A stretch of DNA of 64,000 nt from Nitrososphaerota archaeon (GCA_021325615.1 JAJPGU010000012.1:99543-163542), one strand, 5' to 3'. Shown: positions 32,130 to 40,890, counted from the first letter of the stretch. Program-made: numbers and translations. The notes: a model not told the origin generated them from the sequence alone.

Positions 32130-32459
32130 ATGGCATTACGGAATAGGGTCTTGCACCGGGTCGCAAACCTTGGAACCTTGAAGGAGAGGAAACTCGTTAG
32201 GGCAAGGTTTGAAGGTAAACCCATACTGCTTGTCAGAATAATGAACAACGTTTTTGCATTAGAATCTAGATGTGGAGAAGGATGCAAGTCACTTGCCTCG
32301 GGCATAGTGGAGGGTTTTTACATACGATGTCCATGGTATCATGAGTATTACGATATACGCACGGGAGAACCTCTCGGTGTACTGCAATGCAAATCCGGGA
32401 TAAAGACCTACAAAACGAAAGTAGATGAAAAGACAGGGGACGTCTTCGTTTATCTGTAG
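32130..32459 (+). CDS. Rieske-fold protein with altered cluster ligands
   Basis: 109 residues. The layout is a small Rieske ferredoxin: a strand pair, NNVFALES, a loop RCGEGCKSLASG, then IRCPWYHEYYDIRTGEPLG. In normal Rieske domains the ligands are CxH and CxxH; here the first loop reads CGEGC with no His, and the second CPWYH has one extra residue. It may bind a different cluster or metal, or be a non-redox relative. Its TGCA promoter places it with the ferredoxin genes. Confidence 0.65.
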   Translation: MALRNRVLHRVANLGTLKERKLVRARFEGKPILLVRIMNNVFALESRCGEGCKSLASGIVEGFYIRCPWYHEYYDIRTGEPLGVLQCKSGIKTYKTKVDEKTGDVFVYL

Positions 32460-32482
32460 GATGGTCGGGACTGGAAAAACAG

Positions 32483-32629
32483 ATGGCTCGTGAAAAAAAG
32501 GAAGCAGGGATGTCATTTTGGATTCCTAGGGCTGTGGATTTCCCCTTGCAAGCGGAGTTGGTCGGACCCGGCTTAGTAAACAATGCTGCGAAGATCGATA
32601 TACTAGTATCAAAACTGGAGAAGGGTTAG
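32483..32629 (+). CDS. 48-residue protein ahead of the DUF488-glycosylase pair
   Basis: ATG 32483 to TAG 32629; 48 residues, amphipathic C-terminal helix (NNAAKIDILVSKLEKG). The stop is nine bases before the DUF488 start, so it may be first in that operon. No family recognised. Confidence 0.4.
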   Translation: MAREKKEAGMSFWIPRAVDFPLQAELVGPGLVNNAAKIDILVSKLEKG

Positions 32630-32638
32630 GTAATTTAC

Positions 32639-33151
32639 TTGCATGTAATTTTTGTTGTGGGTCACTCTACTCGTACGATAAAGTCATTCGTAGATATGTT
32701 GAAGGCCCACTCTATTGACCTTGTTGTAGATATCAGGACAATACCAAGGTCAAGACACAATCCGCAGTTTAACATGGACTGCCTGAAGAAGAGTCTAAGA
32801 GCCAATGGCATTGGTTACCTCCACATGGGAGGGTTGGGAGGTCTTAGGCATCCGGATAAAAATTCGAAAAACATGGGATGGCTGAATCCTTCGTTTCGCG
32901 GCTTTGCAGATTATATGCAAACAAAGGAGTTCAATTCATCCCTTAGGGAATTGATTGCATTGGGTAGGAAAAATACCGTTGCAATCATGTGTGCAGAAGG
33001 AAACCCTTTTCGATGCCATAGATCACTTGTGGCAGATGCACTGATTGTGCGGCATGTCAAGGCTTTACATATTGCAAGCAAGAAATCATCTAGAGAACAC
33101 GTACTCACCCCCTTTGCCAAGATAGAGGGGAGGAAGATAACATATCCGTGA
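32639..33151 (+). CDS. DUF488 family protein (copy B)
   Basis: 170 residues, TTG start. VGHSTRTIKSF, VDIRTIPRSRHNPQF, GGLRHPDKNSKNMGW and MCAEGNPFRCHRS are all shared with copy A at 13212; the two proteins are closely similar throughout. Its TGA overlaps the GTG of the glycosylase gene. Confidence 0.85.
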   Translation: MHVIFVVGHSTRTIKSFVDMLKAHSIDLVVDIRTIPRSRHNPQFNMDCLKKSLRANGIGYLHMGGLGGLRHPDKNSKNMGWLNPSFRGFADYMQTKEFNSSLRELIALGRKNTVAIMCAEGNPFRCHRSLVADALIVRHVKALHIASKKSSREHVLTPFAKIEGRKITYP

Positions 33152-33663
33152 TACGTATGATAAGGTACAAAGTGTCAAGAAATATGACGATTCTTTTTGT
33201 GGGCATCAATCCTCATCCTGGCTCCTTTAGGCGAGGCATTCCGTTTTCCAACAACAAAATGTTCTGGTATCTACTGAACAGGTCTGGCAGCATAAAGGAG
33301 AAAATTGAAGACCTTAGGGATGATGCAAAATTGAAGGGATTCTATTTGAACAGATTCAACCAGAAATACGGGTATGGGTTTTTGAATGTCGTAAACAGGC
33401 CAACTGTTGACATATCAACATTAAGAAGAGGCGAGGAGAAAATTGGCAGGAGGAGAATATTGGACGCAATTGAGAAATATAGTCCAAGGGTTGTGTGCTT
33501 TATAGGGAAGGTGGCGTATGAAAAATTCTCGGGCACCAAAGATTTTGGATTCGGCTGGCAGGAAAAGATTTTTGCCTCAGATTCATTTGTAATGCATTTT
33601 CCATTACGGGGGAAGGCATCTGTTAGAATAAAAGACCTTAAAATGGTAATGAATGCATTGTGA
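33148..33663 (+). CDS. Mug/TDG-type uracil-DNA glycosylase superfamily protein (copy B)
   Basis: 171 residues from GTG 33148, or 168 from ATG 33157, the latter matching copy A. Motif LFVGINPHPGSFRRGIPFSNN and second motif MHFPLRGKAS are intact. The repeated pairing with DUF488 in the same order and with overlapping codons strengthens a joint role, perhaps in base-lesion removal. Confidence 0.8.
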   Translation: MIRMIRYKVSRNMTILFVGINPHPGSFRRGIPFSNNKMFWYLLNRSGSIKEKIEDLRDDAKLKGFYLNRFNQKYGYGFLNVVNRPTVDISTLRRGEEKIGRRRILDAIEKYSPRVVCFIGKVAYEKFSGTKDFGFGWQEKIFASDSFVMHFPLRGKASVRIKDLKMVMNAL

Positions 33664-33771
33664 TGTCCATCGGAGACCCTGTTACAAGGCATGCGTCTCT
33701 TGACTTTCATTTTTCATATGGTAATCCTGAATTTTAACAAAAGGACACGAATTTTGGGCCAAGGTAAAATG

Positions 33772-34266
33772 CTAGTGGCCCGTTGAGTTTCCGGAAACCT
33801 GTGGATGGAATTCTACAAATGGGAGTACACTTGACTGGGGGGCATACCCCTGCTTGCTTGCATTAAAGACGGTGTAAAACTCCTTTTGTTGTACTGGTAT
33901 GACTGGCATAAGCATGCTTCCGGAATAAGACCCCTTATCATCGGTGATCCCAGAGAATTTCTGATAGATGCCGCCGTATTTGTCATAAACGGTAGCGTTA
34001 ATCTTTACCCCGGGTATTCCGCCGTAGAATTGACCTATGTCTCTGTCAGGGTTTGTCTTGGGGTCAAAAATCTTAACTGTAAACGCATACACGTGGCCCA
34101 TTGTGATGTGGTCATAATGAACGACAAGCATCTGCATCGGCAGCAACAAATCCGCTTTCTGGTCACTCAAAGCGGAATTGACATCGTTTTTGGTAAGCGC
34201 GCTCCCGTCAGACAGCAACGGGTGCGTATGTAACTGGCTTGTCAAAATTACCCCTAACAATGCCAT
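33772..34266 (-). CDS. exported protein, unknown; start uncertain
   Basis: 164 residues from ATG 34266, with a beta-rich body (GVKINATVYDKYGGIYQKF, an Ig-like strand pattern) and a short hydrophobic N-terminus. Continuing upstream in frame gives KSTNKKIVISISA before MALLGVILTS, together a typical signal peptide, but no ATG, GTG or TTG begins it before the stop. A non-standard start (ATC/ATT) or a sequence error is possible. Confidence 0.55.
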   Translation of the reverse strand: MALLGVILTSQLHTHPLLSDGSALTKNDVNSALSDQKADLLLPMQMLVVHYDHITMGHVYAFTVKIFDPKTNPDRDIGQFYGGIPGVKINATVYDKYGGIYQKFSGITDDKGSYSGSMLMPVIPVQQKEFYTVFNASKQGYAPQSSVLPFVEFHPQVSGNSTGH

Positions 34267-34459
34267 GGCAGAAATCGAAATGACAATCTTTTTGTTCGTG
34301 GATTTGAAGATGATTTTTCAAGTTTTATAGCATGAATACGAATTTCATACTTGATAATTACCTATGCGGAAAACCACTGTAATGTCTATGGCTGGATTTA
34401 ATCTGTACGTGTCCACTTCTCATCCTAAACTTTATTACAAATGATTCCATCTTTCCCGT

Positions 34460-34690
34460 GTGAACGAAGCGTATGTCCTGCTAAACGTAGATTTCAAGAA
34501 ACAAAAAGACGTCATACAAATGGTAAAGAAGATATCTCCAGTAAAATCTGTAAGGACCACGTATGGAATATACGATATCCTGGTTGTATTAGAGTCAAAT
34601 AGCATGCAGGAAATAAAGCAGGCCATAGACGAGGACCTGCATAAGATAGAAGGAATCACAAACCTCACATCGCTTATCACAATTAGCTGA
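34460..34690 (+). CDS. stand-alone Lrp/AsnC effector-binding (RAM) domain
   Basis: 76 residues, GTG start. The fold reads beta-alpha-beta-beta-alpha-beta: EAYVLLNVDF, a helix with KKQKDVIQMVKKI, VRTTYGIYDILVVLES, a second helix and a final LTSLITI strand. No HTH domain. Such proteins oligomerise and bind amino acids or partner Lrp proteins. Its stop is two bases before the flavoprotein start. Similar proteins are at 43383, 43586 and 59627. Confidence 0.85.
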   Translation: MNEAYVLLNVDFKKQKDVIQMVKKISPVKSVRTTYGIYDILVVLESNSMQEIKQAIDEDLHKIEGITNLTSLITIS

Positions 34691-34691
34691 C

Positions 34692-35666
34692 TTGGTCCAA
34701 AATTACGAGGTTGTCATAGTTGGCGCGGGACCTGCCGGTCTGTCTGCCGGGATATTCGTGGCAAGGCAAAAGGTTTCTTGCCTTGTAATTTCGAAGGATC
34801 TGGGAGGGCAACTGAACCTAATTCCCAAGCTTGAAAACTATCCTGGTACGCTCATGTCAAGCGGACCTTTGCTTGCAAAAACGCTGGAGAGCCAATATCT
34901 TTCCTTTGGTGGGGAATTAACCTATGACACGGTGGAGCGAATCGAGGAAGATTCCGAGGGCCTAAGGATAAAGGCCAGCCGTTCCGAATACTCTGCCAAG
35001 GCAATAGTCCTTGCACCAGGCAAAGTCCCAAACAACCTGGGGGTTGAGAATGAAACTTCATTCGCTAACAAGGGGGTGCATTATTGTACCAAATGTGATG
35101 CACCATTCTATCAAGGAAGAGTGACTGCAGCCGTGGGTGTTGGCGGGTACCTTTTGGAATCAGGAATCTTGCTTTCCAGGATGGCATCAAAGGTATACTT
35201 GATTTACAAGGGGGGTGCGCTCGGCGGCGACAAGGACCTGATTGCATCGATTGAAAAGAAAGAAAACGTCCAGCTGGTACCGCAGTCTAGTGTCAAGTCG
35301 TTGTCTGGAACCGGAACCCTGCAATCTATTACTATATTGGACAACTCTGGAAAGGAGCAGACGGTCCAGGTCGACGGGCTCTTTATCGAAATGGGTTCAA
35401 AAATTAACCTTGATTTTGTAAAACATCTTGTCAAAATTAATACAAAAGGCGAGATTGAGGTTACTGAGGGTGGCAAGACGTCGCACCCGGCGATTTTTGC
35501 AGCGGGTGATGCAACCAGCATCCCCTACAAGCAAATCGTGGCTGCGTGTGGCGACGGGGCTTCAGCCGGGCTGTCGGCCTTTAACTATGTCGAGAAATTA
35601 AAGGGGCGCCCTGGCATAAGGTCAGACTGGAAGAAGACGATAGGGGATTCCGTTTTCCACTACTAG
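34692..35666 (+). CDS. thioredoxin reductase-like flavoprotein lacking NADPH motifs
   Basis: 324 residues. FAD motif IVGAGPAGLSAGI near residue 9, DLGGQLNLIPKLENYPG, active-site HYCTKCDAPF (CxxC) near 131, and FAD contact IFAAGDAT near 272. The second nucleotide site reads VGVGGYLLESG instead of GGGxSAxE, and the HRRxxxR motif that binds NADPH phosphate is replaced by YKGGALGG. It may take electrons from ferredoxin or another donor. TTG start, co-transcribed with the RAM protein. Confidence 0.85.
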   Translation: MVQNYEVVIVGAGPAGLSAGIFVARQKVSCLVISKDLGGQLNLIPKLENYPGTLMSSGPLLAKTLESQYLSFGGELTYDTVERIEEDSEGLRIKASRSEYSAKAIVLAPGKVPNNLGVENETSFANKGVHYCTKCDAPFYQGRVTAAVGVGGYLLESGILLSRMASKVYLIYKGGALGGDKDLIASIEKKENVQLVPQSSVKSLSGTGTLQSITILDNSGKEQTVQVDGLFIEMGSKINLDFVKHLVKINTKGEIEVTEGGKTSHPAIFAAGDATSIPYKQIVAACGDGASAGLSAFNYVEKLKGRPGIRSDWKKTIGDSVFHY

Positions 35667-35802
35667 GGGCATTTTATATCGAAAATTCCCACGCCGTGTA
35701 TCTGGGCGGCCTTTCAAGGTTTGTTTAGCAAGGGCCCATTGCGCTTTATTGGTGTCGTAGGCTACGCAATCAATTGGCCCCTGCCTCAAACTCCTCGCTT
35801 CC

Positions 35803-36951
35803 ATGGGTCTTTCTCGCTCTAAAGCAAGTCTGTTTAATTCAGTCACACAACCAAATGTTAAACCGGCATATGTAGCAAGGGCGTTGAGCCAGCAAACACG
35901 GGATGACAGGCCAAAGCCAGGCCAGACTGGGGAAATAGTGGAGAAGGAGCTAAACGAGCTTAATATTGCAGAGCGGGAGCTTCTTGAGAAGGAAAAGCAC
36001 CTAAACCACCTCACGTCGGAATCCATAGAGAAGCTTAAGGAGGTGTCAAAGATTAACCAGGATCTCCAGAACCGCGTGAGGTCGTTGCAGGACCTAAGCC
36101 TCTCTGTGAATTCAAAGAACGACGAGCTGAAGCGGGCAAACCAGGAGCTTGAAAGGCAAAAAAACCAAAACCGCATTATAAGCATTGAGCTTCAGACCAA
36201 GCTTGAAAAGGTGCTGCAGAAGGAAAGGGAGCTGGCACTGCAGCGCGACCTTTTGGCAAAACAACTTGAGGAGACCACAAAAGACCTTCTCAAGGCGGAA
36301 AAGTTTGCAGTGGTTGGAGAACTTGCCGCGCGTCTTGCACACGACCTAAGGAACCCGCTTTCCGTCATAAAAAATACCATGGATATAATGTCGGCAAAGC
36401 CGAATATGAGGATCGAGGAGAGACTCCAGTATATCTCCAGGTTCCAAAGGGCTGTACAGCGCATGTCACACCAGATCGACGACGTCTTGGATTTTGTGAA
36501 AAAGACCGACCTTGTCTTGCACCCAACCACGCTTTTCTCAGTTATGGAGGGAGCCATTAACGGTTTGATAGTGCCTGCAAGCGTAAAGATAGTAAAACCG
36601 CAGCGTGACATGCCGTTAAACTGCGAGCCAAGAAAGATGGAGGCGGTGTTTTCAAACCTTATCCTAAACTCGATTCAGGCAATGGACGAGAGGGGAGAGA
36701 TTAGAATACGGGCCTTTGACCTTGGGACGAACTTGAAAATCGAATTTGAAGACACGGGCCCAGGAATCGCTCCGAACGTAATTACTCGACTTTTCGAGCC
36801 GCTGTTTACAACAAAACTTACTGGGACGGGACTCGGACTTTCAATTTGTAAAAACATTATAGAACAGCACGGTGGAACAATCACGGTCCGGTCGCCCCCG
36901 ACCGTATTCACTGTCTCCATGCCAAAGACAATCCATCAAACGCATGTATAG
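35803..36951 (+). CDS. soluble sensor histidine kinase with long coiled coil
   Basis: 382 residues, no membrane segments. Residues 40-165 are coiled coil (heptads of Leu/Glu/Lys). The kinase core has H-box RLAHDLRNPLSVIKN near 185, N-box NLILNSIQAM near 288, G1 DTGPGIAP near 322 and G2 GTGLGLSICKN near 345. The short N-terminus does not match a known sensor domain. It autophosphorylates on His; the receiver encoded 41 bases downstream is the obvious partner. Confidence 0.92.
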   Translation: MGLSRSKASLFNSVTQPNVKPAYVARALSQQTRDDRPKPGQTGEIVEKELNELNIAERELLEKEKHLNHLTSESIEKLKEVSKINQDLQNRVRSLQDLSLSVNSKNDELKRANQELERQKNQNRIISIELQTKLEKVLQKERELALQRDLLAKQLEETTKDLLKAEKFAVVGELAARLAHDLRNPLSVIKNTMDIMSAKPNMRIEERLQYISRFQRAVQRMSHQIDDVLDFVKKTDLVLHPTTLFSVMEGAINGLIVPASVKIVKPQRDMPLNCEPRKMEAVFSNLILNSIQAMDERGEIRIRAFDLGTNLKIEFEDTGPGIAPNVITRLFEPLFTTKLTGTGLGLSICKNIIEQHGGTITVRSPPTVFTVSMPKTIHQTHV

Positions 36952-36992
36952 CAGTGAGATAGCTTGTAGATACCGTACAAGCTATCGTTATT

Positions 36993-37424
36993 GTGCCTTC
37001 TCAGGCGAATATCAGTATGGAAATTGCTGATAAGAATCTGGCAGGTGTGGGGGGATCTGCTATTAAGGCGATCGTAATAGACGATGACATAGATGTAAGA
37101 GACCTGTTTGTAGAATTGCTCAAGATGAATAATGTGGAAATTGTAGGGGTGGGGGCAAATGGAAAAGAGGCAGTGGACCTATTCCTCGCTCACAGGCCCG
37201 CATTCGTCTTCATTGACTACATCATGCCAGAGTACGACGGCCTATATGGCGCAAAAAAGATCCGCGAGGTCGATCCCAGTGCAAAAATCGTCCTCGTCTC
37301 AGGATCATATTTCGAGGAAGGGAAGCTTGACGACACGGTAAACGCGATCCTAAAAAAACCAATCGAGATAGGCGATGTTGTGAGCACCATAAACAAGATG
37401 GTCTGTTCGCTGAACATCCAATGA
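36993..37424 (+). CDS. single-domain response regulator (CheY-like)
   Basis: 143 residues; receiver domain from about residue 22: acidic pair IDDDIDV, phospho-acceptor in VFIDYIMPEYDG near 73, Ser/Thr in VLVSGS, and Lys in LKKPIE. No output domain, so it works by protein interaction. Start GTG 36993 or ATG 37017. It forms a two-component pair with the upstream kinase. Confidence 0.92.
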   Translation: MPSQANISMEIADKNLAGVGGSAIKAIVIDDDIDVRDLFVELLKMNNVEIVGVGANGKEAVDLFLAHRPAFVFIDYIMPEYDGLYGAKKIREVDPSAKIVLVSGSYFEEGKLDDTVNAILKKPIEIGDVVSTINKMVCSLNIQ

Positions 37425-37558
37425 ATGACAAATTTTGCGATACCTTAAGCTGCAATATCGGTGATTCCGCCTTTTGGGGAACTCCAGACGTCGTGCCGGA
37501 TAGCTTGAAATAAGTCTCGCCTTGCAGGAAATCCACGAAAAAAAATAATCTTGGAGTG

Positions 37559-37732
37559 ATGAGTTTTGTGATGGCCGCGATAGGTTTTGTTCTCATCATA
37601 TTCTCGTTTTTCAACATAAAGAGTCCGAGTTACCAATCCTACACCGAGGCGGCATTTGGGCTACTTGTCGGATCCATAATAAGCGGCGCGATTGCAAAGC
37701 GAAAGTCAAAGCAGGCAGACAAGGGAACCTGA
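37559..37732 (+). CDS. 57-residue two-helix membrane protein
   Basis: ATG 37559, preceded by TTGGAGTG as Shine-Dalgarno. The product has two hydrophobic segments (SFVMAAIGFVLIIFSFF and AAFGLLVGSIISGAIA) and a basic tail (KRKSKQADKG), a helical hairpin. Function unknown. Confidence 0.6.
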   Translation: MSFVMAAIGFVLIIFSFFNIKSPSYQSYTEAAFGLLVGSIISGAIAKRKSKQADKGT

Positions 37733-37769
37733 GCGCCAAGGTTAGTGTCGTACTGATTTCTGGGAGGCA

Positions 37770-38213
37770 TTACAGCTTTCTGCCGCATCTGGAGCAAAAC
37801 ATGGCCCCGGGTCTTGCCAAGGTCCCGCAAATGCATGTGGTAGCCTTGGGGCCCTTCTGCATCATGTCTGCCCTCTGAAGGGCCGCAGGAGAGATGAATG
37901 AGGCAATAGAGTGTCCCGGAGGCTGAGTCTGGCCGACACTTCCTGAAAGATCCTCTATCTTTACAGTGCCGGTTCCCCTGGCCGTTGCCTTTCTTATCTC
38001 AAACACGGCCTTTAGTGCCAGAAACTCCAGTGCCGAAAACCTCATTACGCCAACCTCGATATGGCTGAAAAATTCAGCCTCTGACATATTTCCAGCCTTG
38101 AACGAGGAATGTGCCGCTACAAAAGATTCTCTAATCTGGTCATAACCCCTGAATATGTACTGCAGCTTGTCAAAGGTAAGGGCAAGGGTATCCACGTCTC
38201 CACCAAAGGCCAT
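37770..38213 (-). CDS. zinc-ribbon-tailed helical protein
   Basis: 147 residues. The N-terminal 75 residues are helical (IFRGYDQIRESFVAAHSSF), a linker with PPG follows, and the C-terminus is a Cys4 ribbon: CICGTLARPGAMFCSRCGRKL. This ribbon type is common in thaumarchaeal proteins. Function unknown. Confidence 0.6.
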   Translation of the reverse strand: MAFGGDVDTLALTFDKLQYIFRGYDQIRESFVAAHSSFKAGNMSEAEFFSHIEVGVMRFSALEFLALKAVFEIRKATARGTGTVKIEDLSGSVGQTQPPGHSIASFISPAALQRADMMQKGPKATTCICGTLARPGAMFCSRCGRKL

Positions 38214-38297
38214 TTGATATTTGGGAAAACATATCCATTAATTATTTTTAGGGGTTTCCTTCAATACGCCTCAAAGGGTTGCAGGCAAGGCACATGC

Positions 38298-39509
38298 TCA
38301 GGTAACTATCTTGAACATTATGTTCCTTTGCTTGAGGTTTGCAATCAGCCTCTCGGCATGCTTTGGGCTTTCTGTTTCAAGACTGAGGGTTACGCCGGCA
38401 GTGCCTGCCGGTATGTTGGAGCTCAGCCTGTCGTGTACTACTTCCACTATGTTTACGCTCAATGATGATATGACATCGACTACCTCCTTTAGGGCCCCAG
38501 GCTTGTCGGTAAGGACGATGAATATCTTCACCATCCTTCCCATCTCGGTTAGGCCCTTGGCTACAATCTGCCCTAGCAGGTACATGTCCACGTTTCCACC
38601 TGATAAGATGGGGACGATTTTCTTGCCCTTTGGAGGCTTCCTTCCAAGCAGGCAGGCAAGGCCTACGGCTCCGGCAGGCTCCACAACAGTCTTTGCCCTT
38701 TCCATAAGCAGGAACATGGCCTTTACTATTTCGGAGTCGTCAACAAGGACAATGTCATCTATCAACTCATCTATTATCTTGAACGTGAGTTCGCCCGGGC
38801 GCTTGACGGATATTCCGTCGGCTATGGTGCGCTGGCCCCGAATCGACTCGAGTTTTCCAGAATCGACAGACTTTTTCATTGCGGGAAACGCAGATGACTG
38901 GACGCCGATTACCTTGACATGGGGTTTTTTAGATTTTACAGCTTTTAGTATCCCTGCAGCAAGCCCGCCACCGCCTATTGGCACATAAATCTCATCTACA
39001 TCGGGAAGATCCTGGAGGATCTCAAGGCCTATGACGCCCTGGGCTGCAATGACGGTCTCGTCATCAAAGGCATGTATGATGCTTGCTCCAGTGGATTTGG
39101 AAATTTCCTGCGCCTTGGACCATGACTCGTCATATATTGTACCATGCAGAACGACGTTAGCCCCGTAAGCCCTTGTTGCGGCAACTTTTGCGGGCGACGC
39201 AGTAACCGGCATGACTATTGTGCACGGGATTTTTTCAAGCGCCGATGCAAATGCCACTCCCTGCGCGTGGTTTCCCGCGGATGCGGCAATCACTCCCTTT
39301 CTTTTCTCCTCGGGCGACAACGTGGCAATCTTTGCATATGCGCCTCGTACCTTGAAGGAGCCTGTCTTTTGGAGGCATTCGGATTTCAGGTAGACTTGGG
39401 CTCCAAGCATCTGACTGAACGTCCTTGAAAGTTCAAGCGGCGTGCGACGGATTACGCTACCCTGTATCCTTTGTGATTTCAAAATGGAATCATATGATAA
39501 ACTCAACAC
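38298..39509 (-). CDS. ilvA: threonine dehydratase with C-terminal ACT domain
   Basis: 403 residues. PLP lysine in QKTGSFKVRGAYAK near residue 52, SAGNHAQGVA near 87, glycine loop PIGGGGLAAG near 175, and a serine- or Gly-rich phosphate site. The last 75 residues form an ACT domain (IFIVLTDKPGALKEVVDVI) for allosteric control. It deaminates threonine to 2-oxobutyrate, the first step of isoleucine synthesis by this route. Confidence 0.9.
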   Translation of the reverse strand: MLSLSYDSILKSQRIQGSVIRRTPLELSRTFSQMLGAQVYLKSECLQKTGSFKVRGAYAKIATLSPEEKRKGVIAASAGNHAQGVAFASALEKIPCTIVMPVTASPAKVAATRAYGANVVLHGTIYDESWSKAQEISKSTGASIIHAFDDETVIAAQGVIGLEILQDLPDVDEIYVPIGGGGLAAGILKAVKSKKPHVKVIGVQSSAFPAMKKSVDSGKLESIRGQRTIADGISVKRPGELTFKIIDELIDDIVLVDDSEIVKAMFLLMERAKTVVEPAGAVGLACLLGRKPPKGKKIVPILSGGNVDMYLLGQIVAKGLTEMGRMVKIFIVLTDKPGALKEVVDVISSLSVNIVEVVHDRLSSNIPAGTAGVTLSLETESPKHAERLIANLKQRNIMFKIVT

Positions 39510-39885
39510 GATCTCAACTTCAGTTACCGTATATTTGGTTTCTTAAATAGGGTTCTGTTGGAAAACCTGATGCCAAAACGACGCCGCTTGCGCGTGCTGT
39601 GTCCAGTGCAACGACATGCAGATTGCCAGAAAGCAAGCATGTTGCAGGTACTAAAATGCGTGACCCGCCGCCTTCCGACGAAGCAGTTGAAAATCTGTAT
39701 GAGGCGCGTACAACCAAAGATGGCTTTTGCGGTTGACACCTTAAATAGCAAGGGACAAAAACCGGTTTATCATTTCCTGTTTTAGGGGAAATATGATGCA
39801 GAAATTTTATACTCTGTTTCAAATTCGATAAGATTTTCAACGTTCCGGAAAAGGCTAAATATCATTTGACCGAGATCACAAATCA

Positions 39886-39960
39886 AAGTCAGGAGGTCGG
39901 TTTTGCGTCAACTCCCCAATATCTGTGGCGCAAAGCTTCAGTTCCACGACCTCCTGACTT
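39886..39960. other. 75-base two-stem hairpin, possible structured RNA
   Basis: AAGTCAGGAGGTCG (39886-39899) and CGACCTCCTGACTT (39947-39960) are perfect 14-base inverted arms. An inner stem TTTGCG/CGCAAA (39902-39907 with 39929-39934) stacks on it, leaving a 21-base loop. The arms contain GGAGG and CCTCC, like Shine-Dalgarno and its complement. The surrounding gap (39510-40002) has no convincing gene. Could be a small RNA, a terminator for ilvA's neighbour, or a mobile-element end. Confidence 0.5.
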
Positions 39961-40002
39961 AAAGTACTAACAGATAAAAAAAACTAGGATATAAAGAATT
40001 TT

Positions 40003-40842
40003 TCAAAATTTCAAGGCTTGGATCACATCATCCATCCTTGCAAGCAGTTTTTGTTTTGCCTTGTCTGAAATTTTTGCAAGGTTGATGTTTCCCTCCCTTG
40101 AGTCCTTCCTCTTCTCATACTCGAGGTTGAATATGCACATGCATCCCTCCTCCGCTCCAATCATCCTCATCTCGTCAATCATCACAGGGCTTGTATGGTA
40201 AACCTCTATGAGCAGTTTATCGAGCTCCCCAAAAAGCACGTCGCGTCTTTCAGTGAGATCTTGGACCTTCTTATGGTTTGACTTGAGTGCCTCATCTAGG
40301 CCCCTGGTAAGATCCTCGTGCTCAAATAGAATCTCGAAGAGTTTCTGCTGGTCTATATTGTCATACCCTGCCGCCTTTAGTCTCTCTTCTATCATCTTAT
40401 CGCCCTCGGGCGCCACTTGGGCCTCGAGCTCCTTGAGGGTGTCGCTTATCTGTGAAAGCTCCTTCTGTATCTCGATTACCTTGTGGTCAAGCCTGTAGAA
40501 CAACAGGGCATGGTACTGAAGGGTCATGTGACCTGATAGTGCGTACCTTTCCTCCATTGTCTCGAACTTGATGAATACCCTCCTCAAATCCTGGTCTGAG
40601 GTAACCGAGACACCGTTTGAAGACCACCCTTCGAGCCTCCTTAGAACCCCCTCGTAGAACATTCTGGCAAACCCCGGATCGAAGGACTCCTGGTCCGAAA
40701 CAGTTCCGTCTCCCAGCATCACCTTGACTGGGGCTTTGCTGGCAATCTCCTTTACGTGCTCGAGAAAGAGCGCTCTGGCTTGTTCAGCCTTTTCAGAAAG
40801 CGACTTTACGAATGGATCTTGCGAGTTTGATGGTATTTGCAC
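40003..40842 (-). CDS. coiled-coil protein, unknown
   Basis: 279 residues from GTG 40842 (QIPSNSQDPFVK). The frame extends to 40935, but that would overlap the opposing zinc-ribbon gene and its TATA box. Residues 140-240 are long charged helices (IEIQKELSQISDTLKELEAQV and similar), likely a coiled coil; a GCMCIF Cys pair is near 240. No family recognised. Confidence 0.6.
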   Translation of the reverse strand: MQIPSNSQDPFVKSLSEKAEQARALFLEHVKEIASKAPVKVMLGDGTVSDQESFDPGFARMFYEGVLRRLEGWSSNGVSVTSDQDLRRVFIKFETMEERYALSGHMTLQYHALLFYRLDHKVIEIQKELSQISDTLKELEAQVAPEGDKMIEERLKAAGYDNIDQQKLFEILFEHEDLTRGLDEALKSNHKKVQDLTERRDVLFGELDKLLIEVYHTSPVMIDEMRMIGAEEGCMCIFNLEYEKRKDSREGNINLAKISDKAKQKLLARMDDVIQALKF

Positions 40843-40882
40843 GGTTTTTTCTCGATTTCTCTTAAATAAAATTGATAGGTAG

Positions 40883-40890
40883 TTTAAATA
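40883..40890 (+). promoter_or_regulatory. TATA box of zinc-ribbon/cyclase operon
   Basis: TTTAAATA centred about 33 bases before ATG 40920. Confidence 0.5.

Noticed and set aside
39558..39785. 75-codon + strand frame after a TATA-like TTCTTAAATAG, with a second open frame (ending in DGFCG) overlapping it
   Set aside because: Three frames, on both strands, are open through the same 240 bases because stop codons are rare there; none has a recognisable domain. Possibly gene remnant.
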